Source: Chloroflexota bacterium (GTDB lineage: Bacteria; Chloroflexota; Anaerolineae; Anaerolineales; Anaerolineaceae). Taken from it: a DNA stretch of 10,357 nucleotides. Location of the stretch: positions 1 to 10,357 of the forward strand of contig JAJYJF010000040.1 in the NCBI GenBank assembly GCA_021796375.1, given 5' to 3'. The notes beneath the pieces were generated by a model. That model was not told where the DNA came from. It searched no databases and saw only the letters and a program-made list of their open reading frames with translations. Position numbers and translations under genes: made by a program. Below are positions 1-6,750 of this stretch, one piece after another (the stretch's first letter is position 1; every line of letters starts with the position of its first letter).

Positions 1-16
1 AGACCGCTGCTCCAGT

Positions 17-44
17 TTGATGGGGGTAATTCGATATTTATACC
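17..44 (+). promoter_or_regulatory. Possible sigma70-type promoter for the PRC-barrel gene
   Basis: A TTGATG hexamer (17-22) and a TATACC hexamer (39-44) are separated by 16 bases, which would place a start near base 51 and leave a leader of about 60 bases before the ATG at 115. The stretch is clearly more AT-rich than the genes. Neither hexamer is a perfect match and the spacer is one base short, so this is only a candidate. Confidence 0.3.
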
Positions 45-75
45 TTTGTAGAAAGCCCTGAAAACCAATTCACAG

Positions 76-93
76 TTTACCAATATCGGTAAA
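76..93. promoter_or_regulatory. Near-perfect 18-bp palindrome, possible operator
   Basis: TTTACC (76-81) is the exact reverse complement of GGTAAA (88-93). The six bases between them (AATATC) are palindromic except for one mismatched pair flanking a central ATAT. Dyads of this size with an AT-rich centre are typical of dimeric repressor sites. It lies 22 bases before the ATG at 115, inside the probable leader, where a bound protein could block elongation or initiation. A hairpin role in RNA is less likely because the arms are short and AU-rich. No regulator gene is in the window to pair it with. Confidence 0.4.
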
Positions 94-114
94 AAGAAGT
101 AATAGAGGTGTCAT

Positions 115-1383
115 ATGGGTTTAAATGATCGTCAGACCCTGAAGAGGCTCACACCAGTTTTGTTTTTATTGGCCACAATTTTGCTGGTGGTGGGAATCTT
201 CTTGTCCGTCGTAAATCCGGCCAACGCTCAATCTGCGACGGCCACGGTCACCCCGCCAGCCGCGGGGACCGCGACCAGCGGTTCTGGCAGCGTCCCGGTG
301 ACGGGCAGTCTCAGCCCCGACCAGCTTCAATCATCTGATCTGACCGGTTGGAATGTGGTCGACCGGAGCGGCACCCAGGTAGGAACCGTGAACAGCCTCC
401 TCCTGGACATGCGGAATGCGGCCGTTTGTAGCTCGACCACCAGCTCCACCGGAACCAGCGGCGCCACGACGCCTACCGCATCCTCCTCCACCGGCAGCGC
501 GGTCGCCAGCTGCGCAGTGACTGGCGGCAAGAGCCAGACCGACGGCCTGGTTCGCTATATCGTGGTGGATCGGAGCGGGATTGCCACTACCGGCGGGGCC
601 GCGAGCGCCGCGCCTACCACGGCATCCAGCAGCCTGGCCACCTCCGCCGCTACGGCGGCCGTGGGCGCAGCAACCCCGGTGGCCACCACCGGTGCGGGCC
701 TGGCGACCACGGTCGCGACCTCAGCCGCGACATCCTCAGCAACCGGCGGCAACCTGGTGCCGGTGCCCTGGTCTCTGGCGCGCTTTGATATGCAGAACCG
801 CCAGGTCATTCTCGATATGGATGCCGCCGCGTTCAATAATGCCCCCAGCTTCTCGTTCGGCAACATCCCCGACCTTTTCACCGGTACTGAAAGCACGATG
901 GTAACCAGCTTCTGGAGCACGCCATCGAACCTGCGCGCGCAGCCGATCCCCGCGACCGGTGGAACTGGCGCCCAGGCAGCCACAACCGCGCCGACCAACG
1001 CCGCAACGGCGGTCCCCAGCGCGACGGTTGCTCCGACGGTCGCTGCGTCCGCTACCACAGCGGCGACGACCGCGGCTACCGCAGCGGCAATACCGACGAC
1101 CGTCTCGACCGCTACGAGCGTGTCCAGCGGGGCCTCGGCGACTAGCGCGGCGACAGCCACCAGCGCTGCCCCGGTTGGAACCGCTACCGTCCCAGCGACC
1201 GTCGCGGCGCCTGCTGCTGGGGCCGGCACGCCGACCGCGCTCGTCCCGGTCACCGGGGTCGACCTGAGCCAGGCAGCCAATGCGGCCGCGGCTCAGCAGC
1301 GGATGATCCTGGACATGGGAATTGTCGTTGTTGGGCTTGGCCTTCTGGTTCTCGGCCTGCTGTTCCGGTCTAGGAAAGTATAG
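115..1383 (+). CDS. Secreted, C-terminally anchored PRC-barrel-like protein with Ala/Thr/Ser-rich inserts
   Basis: A 422-residue protein starting at ATG 115, with AGAGGTG at 104-110 as ribosome binding site. Residues 12-33 form a hydrophobic signal segment, followed by an AxA-type cleavage site (A36-N37-A38). Pieces of a PRC-barrel are recognisable: GWNVVDRSGTQVGTV at 79-93 with a following LLLD, LVRYIVVDRSG at 145-155, and LVPVPWSLARFD at 214-225 followed by VILDMD and a NNAP motif near 241. The pieces are separated by Ala/Thr/Ser/Gly-rich inserts (about 101-144 and 156-212), and a longer one spans about 280-375. C105 and C133 are the only cysteines; both lie in the first insert and could pair once exported. 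The C-terminus carries VPVTG (377-381), a hydrophobic helix (about 401-417) and the tail RSRKV, which resembles a sortase sorting signal except that the gap from motif to helix is longer than usual. A sortase gene follows. PRC-barrels usually bind RNA, photosynthetic subunits or partner proteins; the ligand here is unknown. The Ala/Thr tracts may form a glycosylated stalk (inference). Confidence 0.75.
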   Translation: MGLNDRQTLKRLTPVLFLLATILLVVGIFLSVVNPANAQSATATVTPPAAGTATSGSGSVPVTGSLSPDQLQSSDLTGWNVVDRSGTQVGTVNSLLLDMRNAAVCSSTTSSTGTSGATTPTASSSTGSAVASCAVTGGKSQTDGLVRYIVVDRSGIATTGGAASAAPTTASSSLATSAATAAVGAATPVATTGAGLATTVATSAATSSATGGNLVPVPWSLARFDMQNRQVILDMDAAAFNNAPSFSFGNIPDLFTGTESTMVTSFWSTPSNLRAQPIPATGGTGAQAATTAPTNAATAVPSATVAPTVAASATTAATTAATAAAIPTTVSTATSVSSGASATSAATATSAAPVGTATVPATVAAPAAGAGTPTALVPVTGVDLSQAANAAAAQQRMILDMGIVVVGLGLLVLGLLFRSRKV

Positions 1384-1441
1384 TCACCAAGACGATTTGT
1401 GTGCCTCTACCGGGGCAGACCCAACAATTTTGACTAACACG

Positions 1442-1502
1442 CTGCCTTGCGATGGCTCACCTGAGGCTCAGCCCGGTGAGTCCACCGCAAGGCAGGCCTT
1501 TT
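1442..1502 (+). terminator. Long stem-loop between PRC-barrel gene and sortase gene, likely terminator
   Basis: CTGCCTTGCG (1442-1451) pairs perfectly with CGCAAGGCAG (1486-1495). After one A-C mismatch, TGG (1453-1455) pairs with CCA (1482-1484). Past a bulged T, CTCACC (1456-1461) pairs with GGTGAG (1475-1480), leaving a 13-base loop. GCC and a short TTTT run (1499-1502) follow. This looks like an intrinsic terminator for the upstream gene, but the T-run is short and only about 30 bases remain before the sortase ATG. Partial readthrough, giving less sortase than substrate, is a reasonable inference. It could alternatively be an mRNA-stabilising hairpin. Confidence 0.7.
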
Positions 1503-1533
1503 ATCACACGATGCGAGGTAGGAGAATTTATTT

Positions 1534-2418
1534 ATGAAAATGTTGAAGAGAGGATGGTGGGGCGCCCTTGCAGCCGGGCTCCTTCTTCTTGTGTGGGGGG
1601 CAACGAGCGCATTCTCCAATTGGAGAACGCTTCAAGCGCTGACGCCGGACGCGCTGGACAACCCCCAGGCTCCTGGTTCGCAGTGGATTATGCCGACCCT
1701 TGCCGCCCCGGCAGCCGAAGCAGCCCGCACGTCGACCCCGTTCCGGCCCGGGCAAGCCGTCCCTGCCCCCGGAGGTGCGGCCGGAACGGCCGGCGCGGGG
1801 CAGCCTGGATCAGCAGACGCCCTGCCGACGGCGGACCCGAACGGAGACAGCCAGATTTTTTCCGTCCCGGTCTCGAATACCCCGCTCCCCACCCCCCAGA
1901 CGACCCAGGGAATGATGCCGGAACGGATCGTGATCCCCGCGATCCACCTGAACGCGCCGATTGAGGAAGTGCCTTACCGGCTGGTGAAGGACGACACCAC
2001 CGGGATGGTCCTCCAGCAGTGGTCCGTGCCGGATAAGTTTGCGGTCGGATGGCAGGCGAATTCGGCTTTGCTGGGCGTCAAGGGGAATACCGTGCTGGAC
2101 GGGCATCACAACGTTTACGGGCAGGTATTTCGCTACCTGGTCGACCTGGTGCCGGGCCAGATCATCGAGGTTACCTCGGGGAAAACGGTATTTACGTACG
2201 CGATCACCAATAAGATGATCCTCCGGGAGCGCAACGAACCGCTGAGCGTCCGCTTCGCCAACGCGCGCTGGCTGCTGCCTTCGAACGACCAGCGAATCAC
2301 GCTGGTGACCTGCTGGCCGTACACGTCGAATACCCACCGCCTGATTATCGTCGCGGTTCCGATCGGGAGATTCTCTAGTCCCGCCGCCACCGGAACCGGG
2401 AGGGGAGCCCTGCCTTAG
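1534..2418 (+). CDS. Membrane-anchored sortase (cysteine transpeptidase)
   Basis: Sortases cut a C-terminal sorting motif and transfer the protein to an amine acceptor on the cell surface. This 294-residue protein has a short basic N-terminus, one membrane helix (about 8-27), a Pro/Ala/Gly/Thr-rich linker (about 45-128) and a sortase domain (about 129-278). The family motifs are present: RIVIPAIHLNAPIEEV at 131-146, LDGHHNVYG at 188-196 with catalytic His191, the TLVTC-like ITLVTC ending in catalytic Cys260, and Arg269 in THRLIIVAVP. The domain resembles sortases of class D/E/F type; the exact class cannot be settled by eye. AGGAG at 1520-1524 sits 9 bases before the ATG, which supports this start. 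A terminator-like hairpin separates it from the upstream gene, whose product carries a VPVTG motif and is the obvious candidate substrate. The stop codon overlaps the convergent kinase gene by 4 bases. Confidence 0.9.
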   Translation: MKMLKRGWWGALAAGLLLLVWGATSAFSNWRTLQALTPDALDNPQAPGSQWIMPTLAAPAAEAARTSTPFRPGQAVPAPGGAAGTAGAGQPGSADALPTADPNGDSQIFSVPVSNTPLPTPQTTQGMMPERIVIPAIHLNAPIEEVPYRLVKDDTTGMVLQQWSVPDKFAVGWQANSALLGVKGNTVLDGHHNVYGQVFRYLVDLVPGQIIEVTSGKTVFTYAITNKMILRERNEPLSVRFANARWLLPSNDQRITLVTCWPYTSNTHRLIIVAVPIGRFSSPAATGTGRGALP

Positions 2419-4448
2419 GGCTGCCAGGCGGGTTGAAAATCGATATTTTGACCGTCGGTCAGCCGGGTCAGGTTCGTCCCGGTTGGGGTCATCCGGAACA
2501 GGCCAGGCTTGCCGTCAGCCTGGCCTTCAAATATCAGCCACTCGCCGTCGGGTGAGAAGTGCGGGTCGGAGATGGGGCGCATGCTCGGGGCGATGGGGAA
2601 CTCGTTCATCATATCGTTCAATCGCTTGGCGATCAATCCGGTCAGCTGCTGCGGACCCTCAATGAAGTAGATGATCTTCCCGTCCGGGCTCCAGACGGGC
2701 ATGCTCGCCAGCCCGCGGTCAAACAGCGAAAACTCCCTGGCGTTCTTTCCATCCGCCCCCATGGTCCACACCTGCAGGTGGCCCTGGCGGGTGGTGGTAA
2801 AGGCCAGGCTTTTTCCGTCCGGCGACCAGGCCGGCTGGCGGTCGTACACGGGCATGGGCGAAAGGCGGGTGGCTTTGTTATCCGCCAGCGAGTACAGATA
2901 AATGTGCGGTTTTCCGTCTCGCAGGGAGGTAAAGGCGAGCTGGGTCCCATCCGGGGAGAAGGCCGGGTCGAAATCCCCGCCGGGGGTGGTGGCCAGCGAT
3001 ACGACGCCGCTCCCGTCCGGGTTGATCAGGAAAAGCGTCGACCCGGGATAGGTATCCTGCTCCCCTTTGCAGGGCGAGATAAAAGCCAGGCGCTTTCCAT
3101 CCGGGCTCCAGGCAGGCTGGCAGGCGCCGTCCTGCATCTGGGTGACCTGCCGGGTGCCGCCGCTGGCCAGGTCCATGGTCCAGACCTGAACATTTCCTCC
3201 GCGGTTGGATGCGAATGCGATGCTGCCCGGACCGCCGCCCATCGGCGTCGGTAAGGGTGCGGCGCTGGTCGGGCTGGCCTGGGTGGTGGGCAGCGCGGAC
3301 GGCGCGAGCGTGGGAAGCACGGCTGGCAGGCTGGTTGGCGCGGGGAGACGGGTCGGTGGAGACGCCAGCGCAGCCGCTGTCGCCGAGGGCGCCGGCGGGA
3401 GGGTTGGGAGCGCCGCCGGCTTGGGCTGCAGCAGGCGGGGACCGAAGATCAAGCCCAGACCCGTCGCGCCACCTGCCAGGAGGAGCACCACCGCGCCGAC
3501 CGCCAGCCAGGGCATCGAGCCTGTCCGCCCCGAGGGGGAGGCGGCGGATCCCGAAGAAGCCGGGACCTTCGCGCCCGCTCCACCCGCGCCCCCCGCCTGG
3601 AGGTCCTTGAGGGCGATCGTCGGGCCGGCGCCGGGCCGGGTCCGGTGCGCGGCCGCCTGCAGCGCCTGGAAGAATTCCTCCGCCGTCTGGAAGCGCTTTT
3701 CGGGCTCGACCGCCATGCCGCGCTCGATCACCTGGGCGGCGGCTTCGCTGACCTTGGGATTATGGGTCCGGACAGGGGTGAGAACAGAAGCGCCCATCGC
3801 CCGGCTGAGCGCGTCTTCCGGGGTTTTTCCGGTCAGGAGGCTGTAAAGCGTGGCGGCCAGGGAGTAGATGTCGGAGCGCTGGTCTGTCCCGCGCCCGTAC
3901 TGCTCGGGAGGGGCATACCCCGGGGTGAGCGACTGGGCTCCGATGGTGGTCTGCTGGCCGGATTGGACAAACTTCGCCAGGCCGAAATCCACCAGGTAGA
4001 CCTGGCCGGTTGGGGTGATCTTGATATTCCCGGGCTTGATGTCGCGGTGCAGGATCGGTGGCTCGTGGTGGTGCAGGTACGCCAGCGCATCGCTGATGGC
4101 CAGGCCAATCTCCAGGGTTTCGGCTTCTGATAACCTGCCATGGGTTGAAACGTGGTGGCGCAGGTCTTCTCCGGGGATGAAATCCATCACCAGGTACTGT
4201 CCCTGGTCCTCCAGGACGAAATGGTCGGTCACCCGCGGAAGGTGATCATGGCGCAGGCTGGCCAGTATGGTCGCCTCGCGGCGGAACTGGCGCGAAAACT
4301 CCTCCGTGGAGAACAGGTTTTCTTTGACAGCCACTTCGACGCCGAGGCTCTCATCGTTTGCCCGGTAAATCGCCCCCATTCCCCCGCGCGCGATCACCTC
4401 CAGGATGGTATACCGCCGATTAAGCAGGACTCCAGGTTCCAGTATCAT
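2415..4448 (-). CDS. Transmembrane Ser/Thr protein kinase with extracellular PD40/TolB-type propeller (downstream copy)
   Basis: Residue numbers here count from an upstream GTG at 4454; the ATG at 4448 is preferred. It makes the N-terminus align with the paralogue (MILEPGVLLNRRY against MSLERGSLLNGRY) and puts GGGGA about 9 bases upstream. The kinase domain (about 14-270) shows a Gly-rich loop ARGGMGAIY whose first Gly is Ala, catalytic Lys44 in VAVKE, the HRDIKPGN loop at 136-143, DFG at 156-158 and APPEQYG at 181-187. The HRD makes it an RD kinase. After a linker comes one membrane helix (about 315-338), a Pro/Ala/Thr/Ser stalk (about 345-405), then a propeller with repeated (W/F)SPDG...(L/I)(A/I)F motifs near 449, 499, 543, 589 and 633. 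The kinase is cytoplasmic and the propeller outside, so it probably senses an external ligand and phosphorylates cytoplasmic or membrane-proximal targets, like PknB/PrkC-type kinases but with a different sensor. C445 and C462 are its only cysteines. It is second in a likely two-gene operon. Confidence 0.9.
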   Translation of the reverse strand: MILEPGVLLNRRYTILEVIARGGMGAIYRANDESLGVEVAVKENLFSTEEFSRQFRREATILASLRHDHLPRVTDHFVLEDQGQYLVMDFIPGEDLRHHVSTHGRLSEAETLEIGLAISDALAYLHHHEPPILHRDIKPGNIKITPTGQVYLVDFGLAKFVQSGQQTTIGAQSLTPGYAPPEQYGRGTDQRSDIYSLAATLYSLLTGKTPEDALSRAMGASVLTPVRTHNPKVSEAAAQVIERGMAVEPEKRFQTAEEFFQALQAAAHRTRPGAGPTIALKDLQAGGAGGAGAKVPASSGSAASPSGRTGSMPWLAVGAVVLLLAGGATGLGLIFGPRLLQPKPAALPTLPPAPSATAAALASPPTRLPAPTSLPAVLPTLAPSALPTTQASPTSAAPLPTPMGGGPGSIAFASNRGGNVQVWTMDLASGGTRQVTQMQDGACQPAWSPDGKRLAFISPCKGEQDTYPGSTLFLINPDGSGVVSLATTPGGDFDPAFSPDGTQLAFTSLRDGKPHIYLYSLADNKATRLSPMPVYDRQPAWSPDGKSLAFTTTRQGHLQVWTMGADGKNAREFSLFDRGLASMPVWSPDGKIIYFIEGPQQLTGLIAKRLNDMMNEFPIAPSMRPISDPHFSPDGEWLIFEGQADGKPGLFRMTPTGTNLTRLTDGQNIDFQPAWQP

Positions 4449-4460
4449 ACTCACCTATCC

Positions 4461-4473
4461 CCGATAAGATCGG
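4461..4473 (-). promoter_or_regulatory. Small hairpin overlapping the ribosome binding site of the downstream kinase
   Basis: CCGAT (4461-4465) and ATCGG (4469-4473) form a 5-bp stem with a 3-base loop. On the minus-strand transcript the second arm runs straight into the GGGGA that should serve as ribosome binding site for the kinase starting at 4448. Folding could therefore reduce its translation relative to the upstream kinase. The stem is short, so the effect is speculative. Confidence 0.35.
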
Positions 4474-4479
4474 ATCGAG

Positions 4480-4496
4480 CCAGGCATAAAGCCTGG
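4480..4496. other. Intercistronic hairpin between the two kinase genes
   Basis: CCAGGC (4480-4485) and GCCTGG (4491-4496) form a perfect 6-bp stem with the 5-base loop ATAAA. It begins 7 bases beyond the stop codon of the upstream kinase. No T-run follows on the minus strand, so it is not a standard terminator. An RNA-processing or stability element within an operon is more likely. Confidence 0.45.
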
Positions 4497-4502
4497 GTAC
4501 GG

Positions 4503-6632
4503 CTATGGTTGGGCAGGTGCAGGGCCCCAGGCGGGGTCGAAATCCAGGTCGCGGTCGGTCGTCAAACGCTGAAAGTTTGTTCCGCTGATGCTCATGCGGT
4601 AGATGTCGTGATTGTCGCCCGTGGGCCAACCCTCAAAAACGATCCAAAACCCGTCCGGCGAGACGCTGGGGTGCTTCACCGGGCCGGGATCGGCCTGCCC
4701 TTTGGGCGGGATGCGGAACTCGCCCGAGGTTCCCCGGTCGTTGTAGCGCAGCCCCATCAGCCAGGGGACATCCCCGGTGGGGGTGGTCTGGCCGAAGAAC
4801 AGCATCTGGCCGTCCGCCGACCATACCGGATACTGGTCGTTGAACTCTCCGCTGATCGAATACAAAGACTGCCGGGAGCCGTTGTCTCCCATGAACCAGA
4901 CCTGGTCGGAAGTCTGGGTGCGGATAAAGGCGATCTGCGATCCGGCGGGGTTCCAGGCAGGCTCGTGGTCCGGGAAAACGCTATTCGACAGATTCTTGAA
5001 CGATTTATCTGCCAGGTTGTAAAGGTAGATTTGAGGGTGCCCGTCCCTCAGCGAGGTGAAGGCGATCCGAATGCCATCCGGCGACCAGGCCGGGTCGTAG
5101 TCTCCCTCGGGGGAGGGCGGGATGGGGGTGATGGTGCCATCTTTGTGCCAGACGAACAGGCTGGAGCCGGGATATTTTGGCCGGGGGCCGGGGCAGGGAG
5201 AGGTAAATACGATCGCGGTCCCATCCGGAGACCAGCTGGGCTGGCATGCGCCATCCGCCACGTTCGTGAGCTGGATCTGGCGGTTGCCGTGGGGATCCAT
5301 CTCCCAGATCTGGGGGGTGCCGGTTCGCGTGGAGACAAAGGCGATCTGCCCATCTCCGCCGCCGGTCGGCGTGGCGGTTGGGGTTGGAGTCGCCGGGGCG
5401 GGGGTGTCGCTGGGGATGGCGGGGACGACCGGGTTTGGACCGCCGGCCACGGCCGATGGGGCCAGGACGGTTGGGGTTTGCGGCGATCTCGTGGGCGGCC
5501 GGGTTTTTAAGGCTGAATTCGCCGCCGCGGGAAGCGTGGGCGTGGCATTCTTACCCCTTCCGAGCAGGGCCGCCAGGGAGGCCGGCAGGTGAGTTGGGCT
5601 CACGGCGAAGAGTACCCCGCCCCCAAACAGGAGGATCAAGATCGCCGCCATCCAGCTGGAGCTGATCCTGCGCGGCCGCGTCCGGAAGCGGCGGCCGGTC
5701 TTCGGCGGTGTGACCGCCGGAGCAGGGGTATCGGATTGGAAAACCAGGGCTCCGGCGGGCTCGGGGCCGGGTTGGGCCGTGCCTGGCTCGATGGAGATCT
5801 CGCTGGTGGCGGCCGGAAGGAGCTCGCCGCCGGCAATCAGCAGCTCGCGCTTGAACTCTTCCGCGGTCTGGAAGCGGTCGTCCGGCTCGATCTCGAGGGC
5901 TTTTTCGATGACACTGGCGGTCCGCCGGCCGATTTCCGGAATCAGCTTGCGGATCGGGGTGAGCTCCGCGTTGCCGGTAGCGCGTGCCAGGCCGTCCTCG
6001 GGGATAACCCCGGTGACGGCGGTGTACAGCGTTGCCGCCAGCGAGTAAATATCGGTGCGCGGATCGGTCCGCCCGGTGCCGTACTGCTCGGGGGGTGAAA
6101 AACCCGGGGTCATCGCGCGCGCCCCGGTGGTGGTGGCTTGCTGGTCGTGCATCACCTTCGCCAGGCCGAAATCGACCAGGGCGATCCGCCCGGAAGGCGT
6201 GATTTTTACATTCCCGGGTTTGATATCCCGGTGGATGATGGGGGGCTGGCGGGTGTGCAGGTACGTCAGGGCATCGCACATCGCCGCACCGATCAGGAGC
6301 GTGTCCTGCTCGGGGATCCTGCCAAGGCGCTCCATGCGCTGCCGCAGGTCTTCGCCGTCGATGAAATCCATCACCATGTACTGGCCCTGGCCGGGGATGA
6401 GGAAATAGTCGCTGACCCTCGGCAGGCTGGGATGCTGCAGGCTGGCGAGGATCACCGCTTCGCGGCGAAACTGGCGCGTATACTCCGGGCTCAGGTACAG
6501 GTTTTCTTTGACGGCGACTTCTTTATCGATATTTTCATCGACAGCCCGGTAGACAGCGCCCATCCCGCCCTGCCCGAGGATGTCGGTGATCCTGTATCTT
6601 CCATTGAGCAGCGAACCTCGTTCCAACGACAT
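4503..6632 (-). CDS. Transmembrane Ser/Thr protein kinase with extracellular PD40/TolB-type propeller (upstream copy)
   Basis: A 709-residue paralogue of the neighbouring kinase. The kinase domain (about 13-268) has the complete Gly-rich loop GQGGMG at 20-25, Lys42 in VAVKEN, HRDIKPGN at 134-141, DFG at 154-156 and SPPEQYG at 179-185, so all catalytic residues are present. A basic stretch (about 313-322) precedes one membrane helix (about 327-345), then a Pro/Thr/Ala stalk (about 364-425) and a propeller with WSPDG-type repeats near 467, 517, 560 (WNPAG), 604 (WSADG) and 657 (VSPDG). Similarity to the downstream kinase is high in both kinase and propeller and low in linker and stalk, as expected after an old duplication. 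C463 and C480 match the cysteine pair of the paralogue with identical spacing. It starts at ATG 6632 with a weak GGAA ribosome binding site, is first in the probable two-kinase operon, and is divergent from the stalked membrane protein at 6751. Ligand and substrates are unknown. Confidence 0.9.
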   Translation of the reverse strand: MSLERGSLLNGRYRITDILGQGGMGAVYRAVDENIDKEVAVKENLYLSPEYTRQFRREAVILASLQHPSLPRVSDYFLIPGQGQYMVMDFIDGEDLRQRMERLGRIPEQDTLLIGAAMCDALTYLHTRQPPIIHRDIKPGNVKITPSGRIALVDFGLAKVMHDQQATTTGARAMTPGFSPPEQYGTGRTDPRTDIYSLAATLYTAVTGVIPEDGLARATGNAELTPIRKLIPEIGRRTASVIEKALEIEPDDRFQTAEEFKRELLIAGGELLPAATSEISIEPGTAQPGPEPAGALVFQSDTPAPAVTPPKTGRRFRTRPRRISSSWMAAILILLFGGGVLFAVSPTHLPASLAALLGRGKNATPTLPAAANSALKTRPPTRSPQTPTVLAPSAVAGGPNPVVPAIPSDTPAPATPTPTATPTGGGDGQIAFVSTRTGTPQIWEMDPHGNRQIQLTNVADGACQPSWSPDGTAIVFTSPCPGPRPKYPGSSLFVWHKDGTITPIPPSPEGDYDPAWSPDGIRIAFTSLRDGHPQIYLYNLADKSFKNLSNSVFPDHEPAWNPAGSQIAFIRTQTSDQVWFMGDNGSRQSLYSISGEFNDQYPVWSADGQMLFFGQTTPTGDVPWLMGLRYNDRGTSGEFRIPPKGQADPGPVKHPSVSPDGFWIVFEGWPTGDNHDIYRMSISGTNFQRLTTDRDLDFDPAWGPAPAQP

Positions 6633-6663
6633 GATTTGTTCCAGATTGGATTGCCTGGTTTTG

Positions 6664-6669
6664 ATTGTA
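6664..6669 (-). promoter_or_regulatory. Possible -10 box for the kinase operon
   Basis: The minus strand reads TACAAT here, a one-mismatch -10 hexamer located 31 bases before the kinase ATG at 6632. No convincing -35 hexamer sits 16-18 bases upstream, so an activator or another sigma factor could be involved, or the real promoter may lie elsewhere in the shared divergent region. Confidence 0.25.
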
Positions 6670-6700
6670 ACCTAAATCCTCCGAATTCGGGTCTTGAGGG

Positions 6701-6709
6701 TGCTATAAT
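6701..6709 (+). promoter_or_regulatory. Extended -10 promoter (TGCTATAAT) for the stalked membrane protein
   Basis: A perfect TATAAT (6704-6709) is preceded by TGC, giving the TGnTATAAT extended -10 form, which can work without a strong -35. No clear -35 is visible 17 bases upstream. Transcription would begin near 6716, about 35 bases before the ATG at 6751 and inside the palindrome at 6713-6728. Confidence 0.6.
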
Positions 6710-6712
6710 TCG

Positions 6713-6739
6713 CCCAGGTAACCCTGGGACCCTTCCCAG
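6713..6739. promoter_or_regulatory. Palindrome at the probable transcription start, with an alternative hairpin
   Basis: CCCAGG (6713-6718) and CCTGGG (6723-6728) form a perfect 6-bp inverted repeat around TAAC. The CTGGG of the second arm can instead pair with CCCAG at 6735-6739. Since the start is predicted near 6716, the first repeat may be an operator over the start site. The second hairpin would lie in the leader of the RNA. Confidence 0.4.
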
Positions 6740-6750
6740 CATTGAGACAA

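Noticed and set aside
555..1280. Open frame of 241 codons on the minus strand inside the PRC-barrel gene
   Set aside because: It is almost pure Ala/Val, the mirror of the Ala/Thr tracts on the plus strand, and has no recognisable motif.
1452..1964. Open frame of 170 codons starting before the sortase gene on the plus strand
   Set aside because: It starts within the terminator-like hairpin and reads the sortase linker in the wrong frame, giving an Arg/Pro-rich product without motifs.
4152..5510. Long open frame of 452 codons on the plus strand, opposite the two kinase genes
   Set aside because: It crosses the end of one kinase gene and the spacer into the other, shows no domain, and is explained by high GC and the codon pattern of the real genes on the other strand.
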